Source: Streptomyces sp. NBC_01217 (GTDB taxonomy: Bacteria; Actinomycetota; Actinomycetes; Streptomycetales; Streptomycetaceae). Taken from it: a stretch of 64,000 bases of DNA. Below are positions 27,001-34,693 of the stretch, one piece after another. The notes beneath the pieces are model-generated. The model had not been told where the DNA came from and searched no databases. It saw nothing but the letters and a program-made list of their open reading frames with translations. The stretch covers positions 6,571,001 to 6,635,000 of the forward strand of contig NZ_CP108538.1 of the NCBI RefSeq assembly GCF_035994185.1, read 5' to 3'. The position numbers and the translations under genes were made by a program. Numbering within the stretch: position 1 is the first letter of the stretch; each line of letters opens with the position of its first letter.

Positions 27001-27693
27001 CTGCGGGAGCGGCTCACCCGGCCCGACGACGAGGCGGGCGAGGTGCTGTGCTCGCTCGCCGGGATCGACGCCCCCGCGCTGGCCCTGCACGCCGCCGGGC
27101 TCGTACGGGCGTACATCGACAGCCACCCCGACGACGCCGTGCACGCCGCCTCGTACATCGACCGCAGGCTGGAGCACGGCCCCGCCGCCCGCGCGCTGCT
27201 GCTGCCCCTGGTGACCGGGCTGCTGAGGGACCGCCCCGTTCCACCGCCGGTGCGCGGTGCGCTCGCCGGGGTGCTCGCCGCGCCCGGCACCGCCGCCTCC
27301 GGGCAGCTGAGGGGCGAGCTGCTGGAGGTCCTGCTGGATTTCGAGCAGGACGCCCACCGCGACCCAGCTGTGCTCGACGCGCTGCTGCGGGCCGCCGCGA
27401 CCGGCTCCGGCGCCCGCGCACCGGCCCGCACCCGCGCCCTGGTCCACCGCACCGGAATGCTGCTGGTCCGTACCCCCGAGGGCGCCGTCCGCTTCGACCG
27501 CCGGCTGGTCGAGCTCGCCCGTGATGTGCCGGGATTCGCCGCCCTGGTCACCGGGTGGCTGGCCGAGGCCCCGCAGGAGTGGGCGGCGCTCGTCGGCCCG
27601 AGCGCCGGGCGGACGGTGGAGGCCCTGGGAAGCCCGAAGACGATGCCGATGCAGGCCGCGGGGCGTGAGCATGGCAGTCTTAGACCTGCGTAA
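24019..27693 (+). CDS. Large protein: serine-protease-like domain lacking its serine, fused to a P-loop NTPase and a long helical C-terminus
   Basis: 1224 residues. Residues 1-200 match the trypsin/HtrA fold: GTGFVADDRGTVVTSHEAV with the His (H40), LPGLDLALLRT with the Asp (D73), and GGAVVGGPVLDPVSGAVIAV where the GxSGGP motif should be. The nucleophile position is Val156, so peptidase activity is not expected. Residues about 265-480 are a STAND-like NTPase: the P-loop GAPGTGRT has Arg281 where Lys is usual, and Walker B is LLVLLDGPEE (D364). The rest is Ala/Leu-rich and helical, probably repeats. There is no signal peptide, so it is cytosolic. There is no Shine-Dalgarno, but TAACGT (24007-24012) ends 6 nt before the ATG, suggesting a leaderless mRNA. 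ribF follows after 43 bp. Function unknown; signalling or conflict roles are guesses. Confidence 0.8.
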   Translation: MGSGVGSGDRAALVRICDPAGRPRGTGFVADDRGTVVTSHEAVDGLARLILHGTDGRSCPVVAADVTALPGLDLALLRTGGLCALGVEPTPISLRGRIDAGTYVTIAAHGWREARVLGVVPVTYTANGRSHRIGAALELALGTDGRDALRLGGAVVGGPVLDPVSGAVIAVLGAALSAGHPAAALAVPLGGACADGPLEALLRRNATSVPGYGRDLNLAGALHLTATSLGSADGPTACPDPVERPDVIAEFTTFSLPGSPSSAPHGPAVVLGVVGAPGTGRTTELAALAARRARGSVPAPTLWLRGADLLADDTSVADAIARTLRRSCRIVTAAGARGDMATATPERVARLAGESGSPLLVLLDGPEEMPPSLAHGLARWTAGTVEWLRSNGARLVVACTPEHWETAGALCPPGALHRPARPAGRLPSAVRIGDLTASQAEEVRERYAIPPGALAPGHDRHPLTLRLLAEVREALPGDVAGQPDEEDVFGAHLDLMCLRIAVRIAAVSGPAPGGTAVRRLAARVAGQVHEAARRCLGPGQGELDRAAFEEVFPWRTGWASAVLTEGLLVPAGAGYRFAHEELGDRVQGAHLDLDAALYALVHRWHSEEAPVAAEPRVPQPRSPRGGRSPVPAAQTGAPQLPRTLPVPRHRIGPVIQSLLLLARRQGPTTLAHHLADLIDALDRLPPGAGAEPAEADTESGSSRHDARWWAVHLLSETLLRVPDARPYLGVLRRLAGRIVRQAGGHGVYGEFGPWFWRRLRLPDVDRMDLFRRLVPADRPRRGDGRVCAPYPEGDGDERFLDAVARRLAAQPGTMQPLLCDWFTDERPLPAEEGVAMRPTVADAAQALLYARRDLAVDDLTDALVSTAHPRAGELLAALAEDEPSALCRAVDRWARDEDRRARRTAAASYALVTAAHTTLDADHELLRGAALALLARPFDTALHGPALTLLVQDPQTRDRYLPQALRAFVAGEPRLSAEALAVALSSHAEPVLAALRERLTRPDDEAGEVLCSLAGIDAPALALHAAGLVRAYIDSHPDDAVHAASYIDRRLEHGPAARALLLPLVTGLLRDRPVPPPVRGALAGVLAAPGTAASGQLRGELLEVLLDFEQDAHRDPAVLDALLRAAATGSGARAPARTRALVHRTGMLLVRTPEGAVRFDRRLVELARDVPGFAALVTGWLAEAPQEWAALVGPSAGRTVEALGSPKTMPMQAAGREHGSLRPA

Positions 27694-27736
27694 CAGGCAA
27701 TCTCACGTACACAGGTTCGGGCGAGGAGCGGTCACA

Positions 27737-28690
27737 GTGCAGCGCTGGCGTGGCTTGGAGGACATCCCCCAGGACTGGGGACGCAGCGTCGTCACCATCG
27801 GCTCCTATGACGGGGTGCACCGCGGGCACCAGCTGATCATCGGGCGGGCCGTGGAGCGGGCACGCGAGCTGGGCGTGCCGTCGGTCGTGGTGACCTTCGA
27901 CCCGCACCCCAGCGAGGTCGTACGGCCCGGCAGCCACCCGCCGCTGCTCGCCCCGCACCACCGGCGCGCCGAGCTGATGGCGGAGCTCGGGGTGGACGCG
28001 GTGCTGATCCTGCCGTTCACCACCGAGTTCTCGAAGCTGGCGCCCGCCGACTTCATCGTGAAGGTGCTCGTCGACAAGCTGCACGCGCAGCTGGTCATCG
28101 AGGGCCCCAACTTCCGCTTCGGCCACAAGGCGGCCGGAAATGTGCAGTTGCTCACCGAGTTCGGCGAGACCTACGACTACGGCGTCGAGGTCATCGACCT
28201 GTATGTGAGCGGCGAGGCGGGCGGCGGCGAGCCGTTCTCCTCCACCCTCACCCGGCGACTGGTCGCCGAGGGCGATGTCGCGGGCGCCGCCGAGATCCTG
28301 GGCCGTCCCCACCGCGTCGAGGGCATCGTGGTCCGCGGCGCGCAGCGCGGCCGCGATCTCGGCTTCCCCACGGCCAATGTGGAGACCCTGCCGCACACCG
28401 CGATCCCTGCCGACGGCGTCTACGCGGGCTGGCTCAACGTGGACGGCGAGGCGATGCCCGCCGCGATCTCGGTCGGCACGAACCCGCAGTTCGACGGCAC
28501 GGAGCGGACGGTCGAGGCGTACGCGATCGACCGCGTCGGCCTCGACCTCTACGGGCTCCACGTCTCGGTCGACTTCCTCGCGTACGTACGCGGGATGCTG
28601 AAGTTCGACTCGATCGACGACCTGCTCGTGGCGATGGCCGGCGATGTGAAGCGGTGCAGCGAGCTGGTCTCCGCGTACGAACGCGGCTGA
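27737..28690 (+). CDS. ribF: Bifunctional riboflavin kinase / FAD synthetase
   Basis: Makes FMN from riboflavin and FAD from FMN. 317 residues. N-terminal nucleotidyltransferase domain: VVTIGSYDGVHRGHQLII with the GxxDG.H.GH motif, and VVTFDPHP. The C-terminal kinase domain begins near residue 185: GRPHRVEGIVVRGAQRGRDL, then GFPTANV. The start is GTG at 27737 because GAGGAG lies 8 nt upstream; an in-frame ATG further upstream overlaps the preceding gene and adds no conserved sequence. A perfect 20-bp hairpin follows. Confidence 0.95.
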   Translation: MQRWRGLEDIPQDWGRSVVTIGSYDGVHRGHQLIIGRAVERARELGVPSVVVTFDPHPSEVVRPGSHPPLLAPHHRRAELMAELGVDAVLILPFTTEFSKLAPADFIVKVLVDKLHAQLVIEGPNFRFGHKAAGNVQLLTEFGETYDYGVEVIDLYVSGEAGGGEPFSSTLTRRLVAEGDVAGAAEILGRPHRVEGIVVRGAQRGRDLGFPTANVETLPHTAIPADGVYAGWLNVDGEAMPAAISVGTNPQFDGTERTVEAYAIDRVGLDLYGLHVSVDFLAYVRGMLKFDSIDDLLVAMAGDVKRCSELVSAYERG

Positions 28691-28703
28691 TCCTCTCCTC
28701 GTG

Positions 28704-28749
28704 CACGACCGGGGCCGGGACCGCTTTGACGGTCCCGGCCCCGGTCGTG
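28704..28749. terminator. Bidirectional terminator, perfect 20-bp stem
   Basis: Bases 28704-28723 (beginning CACGACCGGGGCC) are perfectly complementary to 28730-28749 across a 6-nt loop CTTTGA. It lies between the convergent ribF and MFS transporter genes. GTTTC follows on the plus strand. Confidence 0.85.
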
Positions 28750-28755
28750 GTTTCA

Positions 28756-30120
28756 TCAGCCGTTCAGTTCCTCCAGCGTCCGCCCCTTGGTCTCCACGGC
28801 GAACCACGCGACCACCGCCCCGGCCACCGCGACGCAGCCCAGCTGCGTGAAGACCATCGCGAGACTGCCGCCCGAGCCGATGATCGCGCCCACCACGATC
28901 GGCCCGAGGATGACTCCGAGCCGGTTCCACACCCCGCCGAACGATGCCCCGCGCGCCCGGCTGCGGGTCGGGTACAGCTCGGGTGTGTACAGGTAGAGGC
29001 TGACATTGGTGGCGAACACGAAGAGCGTGGCCACCGAGGCCCACACGGCGACCTGGCCGCCCGAGGTGGCGCCGGAGACGGCCAGCGCGAGCAGCGCGAC
29101 CGCCGCGCCGCCGAGCCCGACGGTGAGCGAGATCCGGCGTCCCACCCTGTCGATGACGAGGGCGACCAGGAGACAGCCGATCAGCCCGGTCACATTGGAC
29201 AGCAGCGCGTAGTTCAGGGCCGTCCGCAGATCCAGGCCGAACGTCTTGGTGTAGAGCGAGGGCAGCCAGGTCGCGATGCCGTGGTTGACGTAGTACGCGA
29301 CGAACCACAGCGCCGAGACGACCAGCGTGCGCCGCAGATAGCGGCCGGCGAACAGATCGCGCAGCCCGCCGCGTGCTGTCTCCACGGGCTGTGCGGGACC
29401 GGGCTCCGGAAGCTGCGAACCGATGGATTTCGTCACGTCCCGCTCGATCCGGGCGATGACCTCCTCGGCTTCATCGACCCGGCCGCGCGAGAGCAGCCAG
29501 CGGGGGGACTCGGGGACCTGACGGCGCAGGACGACGACCAGCAGTACGGGCAGCGCGCCGATCAGGAACATCACCCGCCAGCCGAAGCTGGGTACCACCC
29601 AGCTGGCGACGAGCGTCGCCGAGGCGAGTCCGGCCGGGAAGATCAGCTCGTAGAGCAGCACGAACCGGCCGCGGTGGTCGGCCCGGGCGATCTCGTTGAT
29701 GTACGTGGCGGCGACGGGCACCACTCCGCCGATGCCGAGGCCCTGGACGAACCGGAAGGCGGTGAACAGGGCGAAGCCCGGGGAGACGGCGACGGCGAGG
29801 CTGGCCAGCGCGGTCACGGCGACGCCGAGCGCGACGGTGCGGACCCGGCCGATGCGGTCGCCCAGCCAGCCTGCGACCAGCGCACCGAGCAGCATGCCGA
29901 CCGATCCGCTGGTGACGATCATCGTGCCCTGACCGGTGCTCAGCTTCCACTGTTCGGTCAGGACGGGCAGTGCGGAGGCGGTCAGCAGCTGATCGAACGC
30001 CTCGAAGAACGTGACGGTGCCGATGAGCGTGCGGACCTTGATGTGCCAACGGGAGCTCGGCAGGCGTTCGAGCCTGGCCGATACGGAGCTCACGGTGGGG
30101 CCGGTGGCCACGACTGACAT
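28756..30120 (-). CDS. MFS transporter, sugar/aromatic-acid porter type
   Basis: Proton-linked secondary transporter of the inner membrane. 454 residues with about 12 membrane segments. Family motifs: GWLGDRIGRVRTVALG after segment 2 (G[X]3DRxGRR type), PESPRWLLSRGRVDEAEEVI in the central loop, VIDRVGRRISL, and YTPELYPTRSRARG, all typical of the sugar porter/AAHS-like branch. A recognisable promoter lies upstream on the minus strand. It is divergent from a MarR gene with an operator between, so its substrate probably controls that regulator. The substrate is not evident. Confidence 0.9.
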   Translation of the reverse strand: MSVVATGPTVSSVSARLERLPSSRWHIKVRTLIGTVTFFEAFDQLLTASALPVLTEQWKLSTGQGTMIVTSGSVGMLLGALVAGWLGDRIGRVRTVALGVAVTALASLAVAVSPGFALFTAFRFVQGLGIGGVVPVAATYINEIARADHRGRFVLLYELIFPAGLASATLVASWVVPSFGWRVMFLIGALPVLLVVVLRRQVPESPRWLLSRGRVDEAEEVIARIERDVTKSIGSQLPEPGPAQPVETARGGLRDLFAGRYLRRTLVVSALWFVAYYVNHGIATWLPSLYTKTFGLDLRTALNYALLSNVTGLIGCLLVALVIDRVGRRISLTVGLGGAAVALLALAVSGATSGGQVAVWASVATLFVFATNVSLYLYTPELYPTRSRARGASFGGVWNRLGVILGPIVVGAIIGSGGSLAMVFTQLGCVAVAGAVVAWFAVETKGRTLEELNG

Positions 30121-30153
30121 GGGGATCCTTCCGCGAACAGAGGGGTTGCGGTG

Positions 30154-30197
30154 ACCCTAGGTAGAAGTGTCTTAGGGGTCAATAACTAAGCACTTAG
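30154..30197 (-). promoter_or_regulatory. Promoter of the MFS gene with adjacent MarR-type operator
   Basis: On the minus strand TTGACC (30182-30177) and TAGGGT (30159-30154) are separated by exactly 17 bp, a good housekeeping promoter. Directly upstream lies the palindrome CTAAGCACTTAG (30186-30197, arms CTAAG/CTTAG). Another CTTAG half-site lies in the spacer (30171-30175). A MarR dimer there would block the promoter. The patch is clearly richer in AT than its surroundings. On the plus strand TAGATT (30195-30200) may be the marR -10, overlapping the same palindrome. Confidence 0.65.
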
Positions 30198-30357
30198 ATT
30201 TCATAACGAAGTGGGGCCGGGCGCCCGGGGAATGGCTCCCGCAGGGGTTCGACGGCGGGCGCCGGTTGTATCGTGGACACCCTCGGCCGCACCGTCCGCG
30301 GCACGCCAGGAAGGGGGGGCGAGAGGTCTCGGCGCCGACGCCGCCCTCCCAGCGAAC

Positions 30358-30957
30358 ATGACCCGTAGAGCCACCGGTCGCCCCGACGCGGTCGACCTCG
30401 TCCTGGAGCAGTGGAAGCGGGAACTGCCCGAGCTCGACGCCTCCCCGATGGAGGTGCTCGGCCGGCTCCACCGCAGCTTCCTGCGCTACCAGTCGCTGCT
30501 GTCCGATCTCTTCGACTGCTTCGATCTGAACATGGCGGCGTTCGATGTACTCGCGGCTCTGCGCAGGTCAGGGCCACCCTACCGGCGGACGGCCGGGGAA
30601 CTCGCCGATATCGCCCTGGTCACCACCGGCGGCATCACCCTGCGGCTGGACCGTCTGGAGAAGGCCGGACTGGTGACACGCGAGCGCGATCCCGGCGACC
30701 GTCGCGTCGTGCACGCGCGGCTCACCGAACGGGGCATCGAGATCGCCGATGTCGTCGCCGTGGCGCACTTCGCCAACGAGGAGCGGATGCTGGCCGAGCT
30801 GACCGCGAGCGAGCGCCGCCAGCTCGGCCGGCTGCTCGGAAAACTGGAACGCTCCCTGGAAACGGCCGAACAGACCCCGCCCGACCCCGAGGCGCTCACG
30901 GCGGCCACCCGGAGGGATCGCACCCGAAGCGCCCAGTGGTCAGTATCTGAGCGCTAA
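30358..30957 (+). CDS. MarR family transcriptional regulator
   Basis: 199 residues. Winged-helix core: FDVLAALRRSGPPYRRTAGE, LADIALVTTGGITLRLDRLE (recognition helix) and the wing GLVTRERDPGDRRVVHARLT, followed by the C-terminal dimer helix ERRQLGRLLGKLERSLE. The ATG at 30358 was chosen because conserved sequence begins about 8 residues later; the frame is open further upstream from a GTG at 30211, but that part is low-complexity. No clear ribosome-binding site. Divergent from the MFS gene it presumably represses. Confidence 0.87.
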   Translation: MTRRATGRPDAVDLVLEQWKRELPELDASPMEVLGRLHRSFLRYQSLLSDLFDCFDLNMAAFDVLAALRRSGPPYRRTAGELADIALVTTGGITLRLDRLEKAGLVTRERDPGDRRVVHARLTERGIEIADVVAVAHFANEERMLAELTASERRQLGRLLGKLERSLETAEQTPPDPEALTAATRRDRTRSAQWSVSER

Positions 30958-31023
30958 AGCATGGCAGCCGACTTCGAACCCGGCCGCGATACGGGGCACG
31001 GCGACCTGCGGCAGGATTGAGCC

Positions 31024-31647
31024 ATGCCGACCGAGTCAACCGAGTCAGACAAGATCGAGCTGAGCGAACACGAACTTCGTGAGATCGCGGGCTACGCGGC
31101 TGATTGTGCGAGCAGGGCGCTGTCGATCTTCGAACAGAGTCTTCCCGCCGACACGCGCCCTCGTGACGCCATCGACGCCGCACGTGCTTTCGCCGGGGGC
31201 GGCCGGCGCACGGCCGCTCTGCGACAGAGCGGTTGGGCGGCGTTCAGAGCGGCGCAGGAAGCCGATTCACCCGCTGCGGTCGACGCGGCACGAGCGGCAA
31301 GCCATGCGGCCGCCGCCGCGTTCCTTCATCCTCTGGCAAACGCCCATCAGGTGAAGCACATTCTCGGTGCGGCAGCGCATACGGCGCGTGCGCAAGAGCT
31401 GGCGTCCGGAGAGGACCGGAGTGTCACTGCGGGGACTCTTGAATGGGCGCGTCACCACGCACCGCCAGCGGTCACCGTCGTGCTCGGCCGTCTGCCCGCC
31501 GCACCTCCCGGAGGCGGGCGCGTGGGAGAGTTCATTCGCGATCTCGACGCCGCTCTTCGCCCGAGGACGATCGGATGCCAGAGGCCCGCAGAGGGATCCC
31601 CTTACGTGACCCCGGAGATCCGTGCGTTCGGGGAGGTACTGCCGTAG
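31024..31647 (+). CDS. Putative immunity protein (Imm-5-like)
   Basis: 207 residues, helical and Ala-rich. Residues 15-130 match a family annotated as Imm-5-like or putative immunity proteins: ELREIAGYAADCASRALSIF, then DTRPRDAIDAARAFAGG, ARAASHAAAAAFLHPLANAH and a His/Ala-rich end. The C-terminal 60 residues look unrelated and less conserved. No neighbouring toxin is visible; the MarR/MFS pair is upstream and the ABC importer genes converge on it. CAGGAT 6 nt before the ATG could be the -10 of a leaderless transcript. The immunity role is inferred from the family name only. Confidence 0.6.
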   Translation: MPTESTESDKIELSEHELREIAGYAADCASRALSIFEQSLPADTRPRDAIDAARAFAGGGRRTAALRQSGWAAFRAAQEADSPAAVDAARAASHAAAAAFLHPLANAHQVKHILGAAAHTARAQELASGEDRSVTAGTLEWARHHAPPAVTVVLGRLPAAPPGGGRVGEFIRDLDAALRPRTIGCQRPAEGSPYVTPEIRAFGEVLP

Positions 31648-31685
31648 CAGGCGGTCGGAATTCGCCCATCACAAGGCCCCCGCCC

Positions 31686-31720
31686 CCGGGCCCGCCCGGC
31701 TGTCCGCCCGGCGGGCCCGG
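31686..31720. terminator. Bidirectional terminator between immunity-type gene and ABC operon
   Basis: CCGGGCCCGCC (31686-31696) pairs perfectly with GGCGGGCCCGG (31710-31720). The 13-nt loop can form a further GGC/GCC pair. Confidence 0.65.
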
Positions 31721-31728
31721 TCGCCCCG

Positions 31729-32733
31729 CTAAACCCGCGCCTGCACGGCCGCGTTCGCGGTCGCCCAGTGACATGCCACCTGGGTCCGGCCGTCGCCCGC
31801 GAGCACCGGCAGGTCCTTCGTGCGACAGGCGTCCGCCACGCCTGCCCGTTCTGCCTCGCCCGAGGCCAGGACCTGGCAGCGGGCGTGGAAGCGGCAGCCG
31901 GACGGGACCTTGGACGGGTCCGGTGGTTCGCCGGTCAAAATCACCGGATCGGTCTCGGCCTCCGGCAGCACCGACAACAGCGCCTGGGTGTACGGATGCT
32001 GCGGAGCCGTCAGGATCTGCTCGACCTCGCCCGTCTCCACGATCCGCCCGAGGTACATCACCGCGACCCGGTCGGCGATGTTCCATGCCAGACCGAGGTC
32101 GTGCGTGACCACCAGCGCCGACAGGCCCAGCTCGTCACGCAGCCGCAGCAGCAGCGCCAGGATCTCGCCGCGCACCGACGCGTCCAGCGAGGCCACCGGC
32201 TCGTCGGCCACGATGAGTTCCGGCTCCAGGACGAGCGCGCCCGCGATCACGACCCGCTGGCGCTGACCGCCCGACAGCTCGTGCGGATAGCGCAGGAAGA
32301 ACCGCTCGGGAGGCCGCAGCCCCGCCCGCGACAGCGCCTGCGCCACCGCGGCCCGCTCGTCACCCGCGTACCCGTGGATCCGCAGGCCCTCCGCCACCGC
32401 GTCGTACACCGTGTGCCGGGGGTTGAGCGAACCACTGGGGTCCTGGAGCACCAGCTGGACCCGTTTGCGGTACGCCTTCAGCGCCCGGCTCGCATAGTCG
32501 AGCGGCTGCCCGCCGAAGGTCACCCGCCCGGACGTCGGCGGGACCAGACCCAGCAGCGAACGCGCCAGCGTCGTCTTGCCGCAGCCCGACTCGCCCACCA
32601 GCGCGACGATCTCGCCGGGCCGGATGTCCAGGTCGACGCTGTCCACGGCACGCGCCGGGGCTGCCCCCCGCCGACCGGGGAAGGTGACCTTCAGCCCCTC
32701 CGCGCTGAGCAGGGGAGTGGTGGTGGTGGTCAT
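31729..32733 (-). CDS. Dipeptide/oligopeptide ABC transporter ATP-binding protein (DppF/OppF type)
   Basis: Second ATPase of a peptide/nickel-type importer. 334 residues. Walker A GESGCGKTTLARSLLG, signature LSGGQRQRVVIAGAL, Walker B LIVADEPVASLD, and the switch His in VVTHDLGLAW. The C-terminal oligopeptide-transporter extension has the Cys pair region PSGCRFHARCQVLASGEAER. Its start overlaps the stop of the partner ATPase gene by 4 bp. Last gene of the importer operon; a hairpin follows. Confidence 0.93.
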   Translation of the reverse strand: MTTTTTPLLSAEGLKVTFPGRRGAAPARAVDSVDLDIRPGEIVALVGESGCGKTTLARSLLGLVPPTSGRVTFGGQPLDYASRALKAYRKRVQLVLQDPSGSLNPRHTVYDAVAEGLRIHGYAGDERAAVAQALSRAGLRPPERFFLRYPHELSGGQRQRVVIAGALVLEPELIVADEPVASLDASVRGEILALLLRLRDELGLSALVVTHDLGLAWNIADRVAVMYLGRIVETGEVEQILTAPQHPYTQALLSVLPEAETDPVILTGEPPDPSKVPSGCRFHARCQVLASGEAERAGVADACRTKDLPVLAGDGRTQVACHWATANAAVQARV

Positions 32734-33758
32734 GGTGTGCTCCTTGCTTCCTCGGCATCCGGCCGGGCCGCGACCGCGACCGCCCCCGGCTCCACCAGCA
32801 CACAGGCGGCCCGCCGCCCCGCCCCCGCGTCCCGCAGCTCCTGGTCCTGCGTCGTGCAGGAGTCCAGGGCCACCGGGCAGCGCGGATGGAACGTACAGCC
32901 GCCGGGCAGCGCCGAAGGGTCCGGCGGATCGCCGGGCAGGCCACGGGGCGCGAACCGGGAGGCCGGGTCGCCGATGCGCGGAAAGGCGCCGGACAGGGCC
33001 CTGCCGTACGGGTGGCGCGCGTTCTCGTAGACCTCGGACGCCGGGCCCTCCTCCACGACCCGGCCCGCGTACATCACCGCGAGCCGGTCGCAGGTGTCCG
33101 AGAGCACCGCGAGGTCATGGCTGATCATGATCAGACCGAGGCCCTGCTCGGACACCAGCTGCTCGATCAGCCGCAGGATCTGGGCCTGGATCATCACATC
33201 GAGAGCCGTGGTCGGCTCGTCCGCGATGATCAGCCCCGGATCGCAGGCGAGCGCCATCGCGATCATCACGCGCTGGCGCTGACCGCCGGAGAGCTCGTGC
33301 GGATAAGCGTTCGCGCGGGCGGCAGGCAGCCCCACCTGCTCCAGGAGTTCACCGGCCTTCTTCGCCGCCGCGGCCTGCGTCGCCTTCTTGTGCAGCAGGA
33401 TCGGCTCGGCGATCTGGTCCCCGATGCGGTGCACCGCGTTGAGCGAGTGCATCGCGCCCTGGAACACGATCGAGGCCCCGGCCCAGCGCACCGCCCTGAC
33501 CTGCCCCCACTTCATGGTGAGGACGTCCTCGCCGTTCAGCAGGATCTGGCCGGAGACCTTCGCCCCGGCGGGCAGCAGCCGCAGCAGCGCCAGCGCCAGC
33601 GTCGACTTCCCGCAGCCGGACTCACCGGCGATGCCGAGCTTCTGCCCCGCGTCGACGCTGAGATTCACCCCGCGGACGGCCTGCGCCCCGCCGGCGTACG
33701 TCACCGTGAGGTCCCGTACGTCCAGCAGCGGCGTCTTGTGGATGCTCGTGGTACTCAA
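32730..33758 (-). CDS. Dipeptide/oligopeptide ABC transporter ATP-binding protein (DppD/OppD type)
   Basis: First ATPase of the importer, 342 residues. Walker A GESGCGKSTLALALLRLL, signature LSGGQRQRVMIAMAL, Walker B LIIADEPTTALD, switch MISHDLAVL, and the C-terminal LPGGCTFHPRCPVALDSC motif. The start is TTG at 33758, which overlaps the upstream TGA as TTGA and is preceded by GGGGGTGG; a longer frame upstream is only the antisense/offset shadow of the permease gene. Pairs with the next ATPase gene. Confidence 0.92.
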   Translation of the reverse strand: MSTTSIHKTPLLDVRDLTVTYAGGAQAVRGVNLSVDAGQKLGIAGESGCGKSTLALALLRLLPAGAKVSGQILLNGEDVLTMKWGQVRAVRWAGASIVFQGAMHSLNAVHRIGDQIAEPILLHKKATQAAAAKKAGELLEQVGLPAARANAYPHELSGGQRQRVMIAMALACDPGLIIADEPTTALDVMIQAQILRLIEQLVSEQGLGLIMISHDLAVLSDTCDRLAVMYAGRVVEEGPASEVYENARHPYGRALSGAFPRIGDPASRFAPRGLPGDPPDPSALPGGCTFHPRCPVALDSCTTQDQELRDAGAGRRAACVLVEPGAVAVAARPDAEEARSTP

Positions 33759-34693
33759 CGGGCCACCCCCAGCTTGGGATTGAGGACGGACTCGATGGCG
33801 CGGCCGCACAGCGTGAACGCCAGGGCCACCGCCGCGATGGCGATGCCGGGCGGTGCCAGGTACCACCAGTCACCGGCGCTCACCGCACCCGCCTCGCGGG
33901 CGTCCTGGAGCATGCCGCCCCAGGAGGTGGTGGTCGGGTCGCTGAGGCCGAGGAAGGCGAGAGTGGCCTCGGTGAGGATCGCGCTGGAGATCACCAGCGT
34001 GGTCTGCGCGAGCACCAGCGGCATCACGTTCGGCAGCACGTGCCGGACCATGATGTGCCCGTGGCCGCCGCCCAGGGCGCGGGCGCGCTCGATGTACGGG
34101 CGGGACTCCACGGCAAGGGTCTGGGCACGGACCAGCCGCGCCGTCGTCGGCCAGGTCGTGACGCCGATCGCGATGATGACCGTCCACATCGAGCGGTCCA
34201 TCACGGTGGCGAGCGCGATCGCGAGGACCAGGGTCGGCATCACCAGGAACCAGTCGGTGATCCGCATCAGGACCGTCGAGTACCAGCCGTGGAAATGACC
34301 TGCGACGATGCCGACGACCGTACCGATGGCGACGCACAGGAACGCCGCGAGCAGCCCGACCGTCAGCGAGACACGGGCGCCCCACACCAGCAGGGCCAGC
34401 ACGCTGCGCCCGAACTGGTCCGTACCGAGCGGGAATTCACCGCTCGGCGACTCCAGCGCGCCTCCGGGCGCTCCGGTGACGCTCTGCGAATCGGCGCCGA
34501 CGAGCTGCGGTGCGAACAGGGCGATCAGCGCGATCAGGACGAGCGCGCCCAGACCCCACAGGCCACTCCTGTGACCGCGGTACTCCCGCCAGAAACGGGC
34601 CGCGGACCGGCGTTTGCGCGCCCGGGCCAGAGCGCGCGGGTTCTTCTCGGCCGCTTCGGCCTTCGTGGGCGTGGGCATGGATTCGGTCGTCAT
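33755..34693 (-). CDS. Dipeptide/oligopeptide ABC transporter permease (DppC/OppC type)
   Basis: Inner-membrane permease, 312 residues. The N-terminal cytosolic stretch is followed by a first membrane segment (GLGALVLIALIALFAPQL) and the OppC N-terminal signature HPLGTDQFGRS-like GEFPLGTDQFGRSVL. Further segments follow, with the EAA-type loop ERARALGGGHGHIMVRHVLP that contacts the ATPases. The ATG at 34693 overlaps the preceding permease stop by 4 bp (ATGA). Coupled downstream to the TTG start of the first ATPase. Confidence 0.92.
   Translation of the reverse strand: MTTESMPTPTKAEAAEKNPRALARARKRRSAARFWREYRGHRSGLWGLGALVLIALIALFAPQLVGADSQSVTGAPGGALESPSGEFPLGTDQFGRSVLALLVWGARVSLTVGLLAAFLCVAIGTVVGIVAGHFHGWYSTVLMRITDWFLVMPTLVLAIALATVMDRSMWTVIIAIGVTTWPTTARLVRAQTLAVESRPYIERARALGGGHGHIMVRHVLPNVMPLVLAQTTLVISSAILTEATLAFLGLSDPTTTSWGGMLQDAREAGAVSAGDWWYLAPPGIAIAAVALAFTLCGRAIESVLNPKLGVAR

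Noticed and set aside
30211..30357. Earlier GTG start for the MarR gene
   Set aside because: It adds 49 low-complexity residues without similarity to MarR proteins, although a start near 30207 cannot be excluded because the promoter is uncertain.
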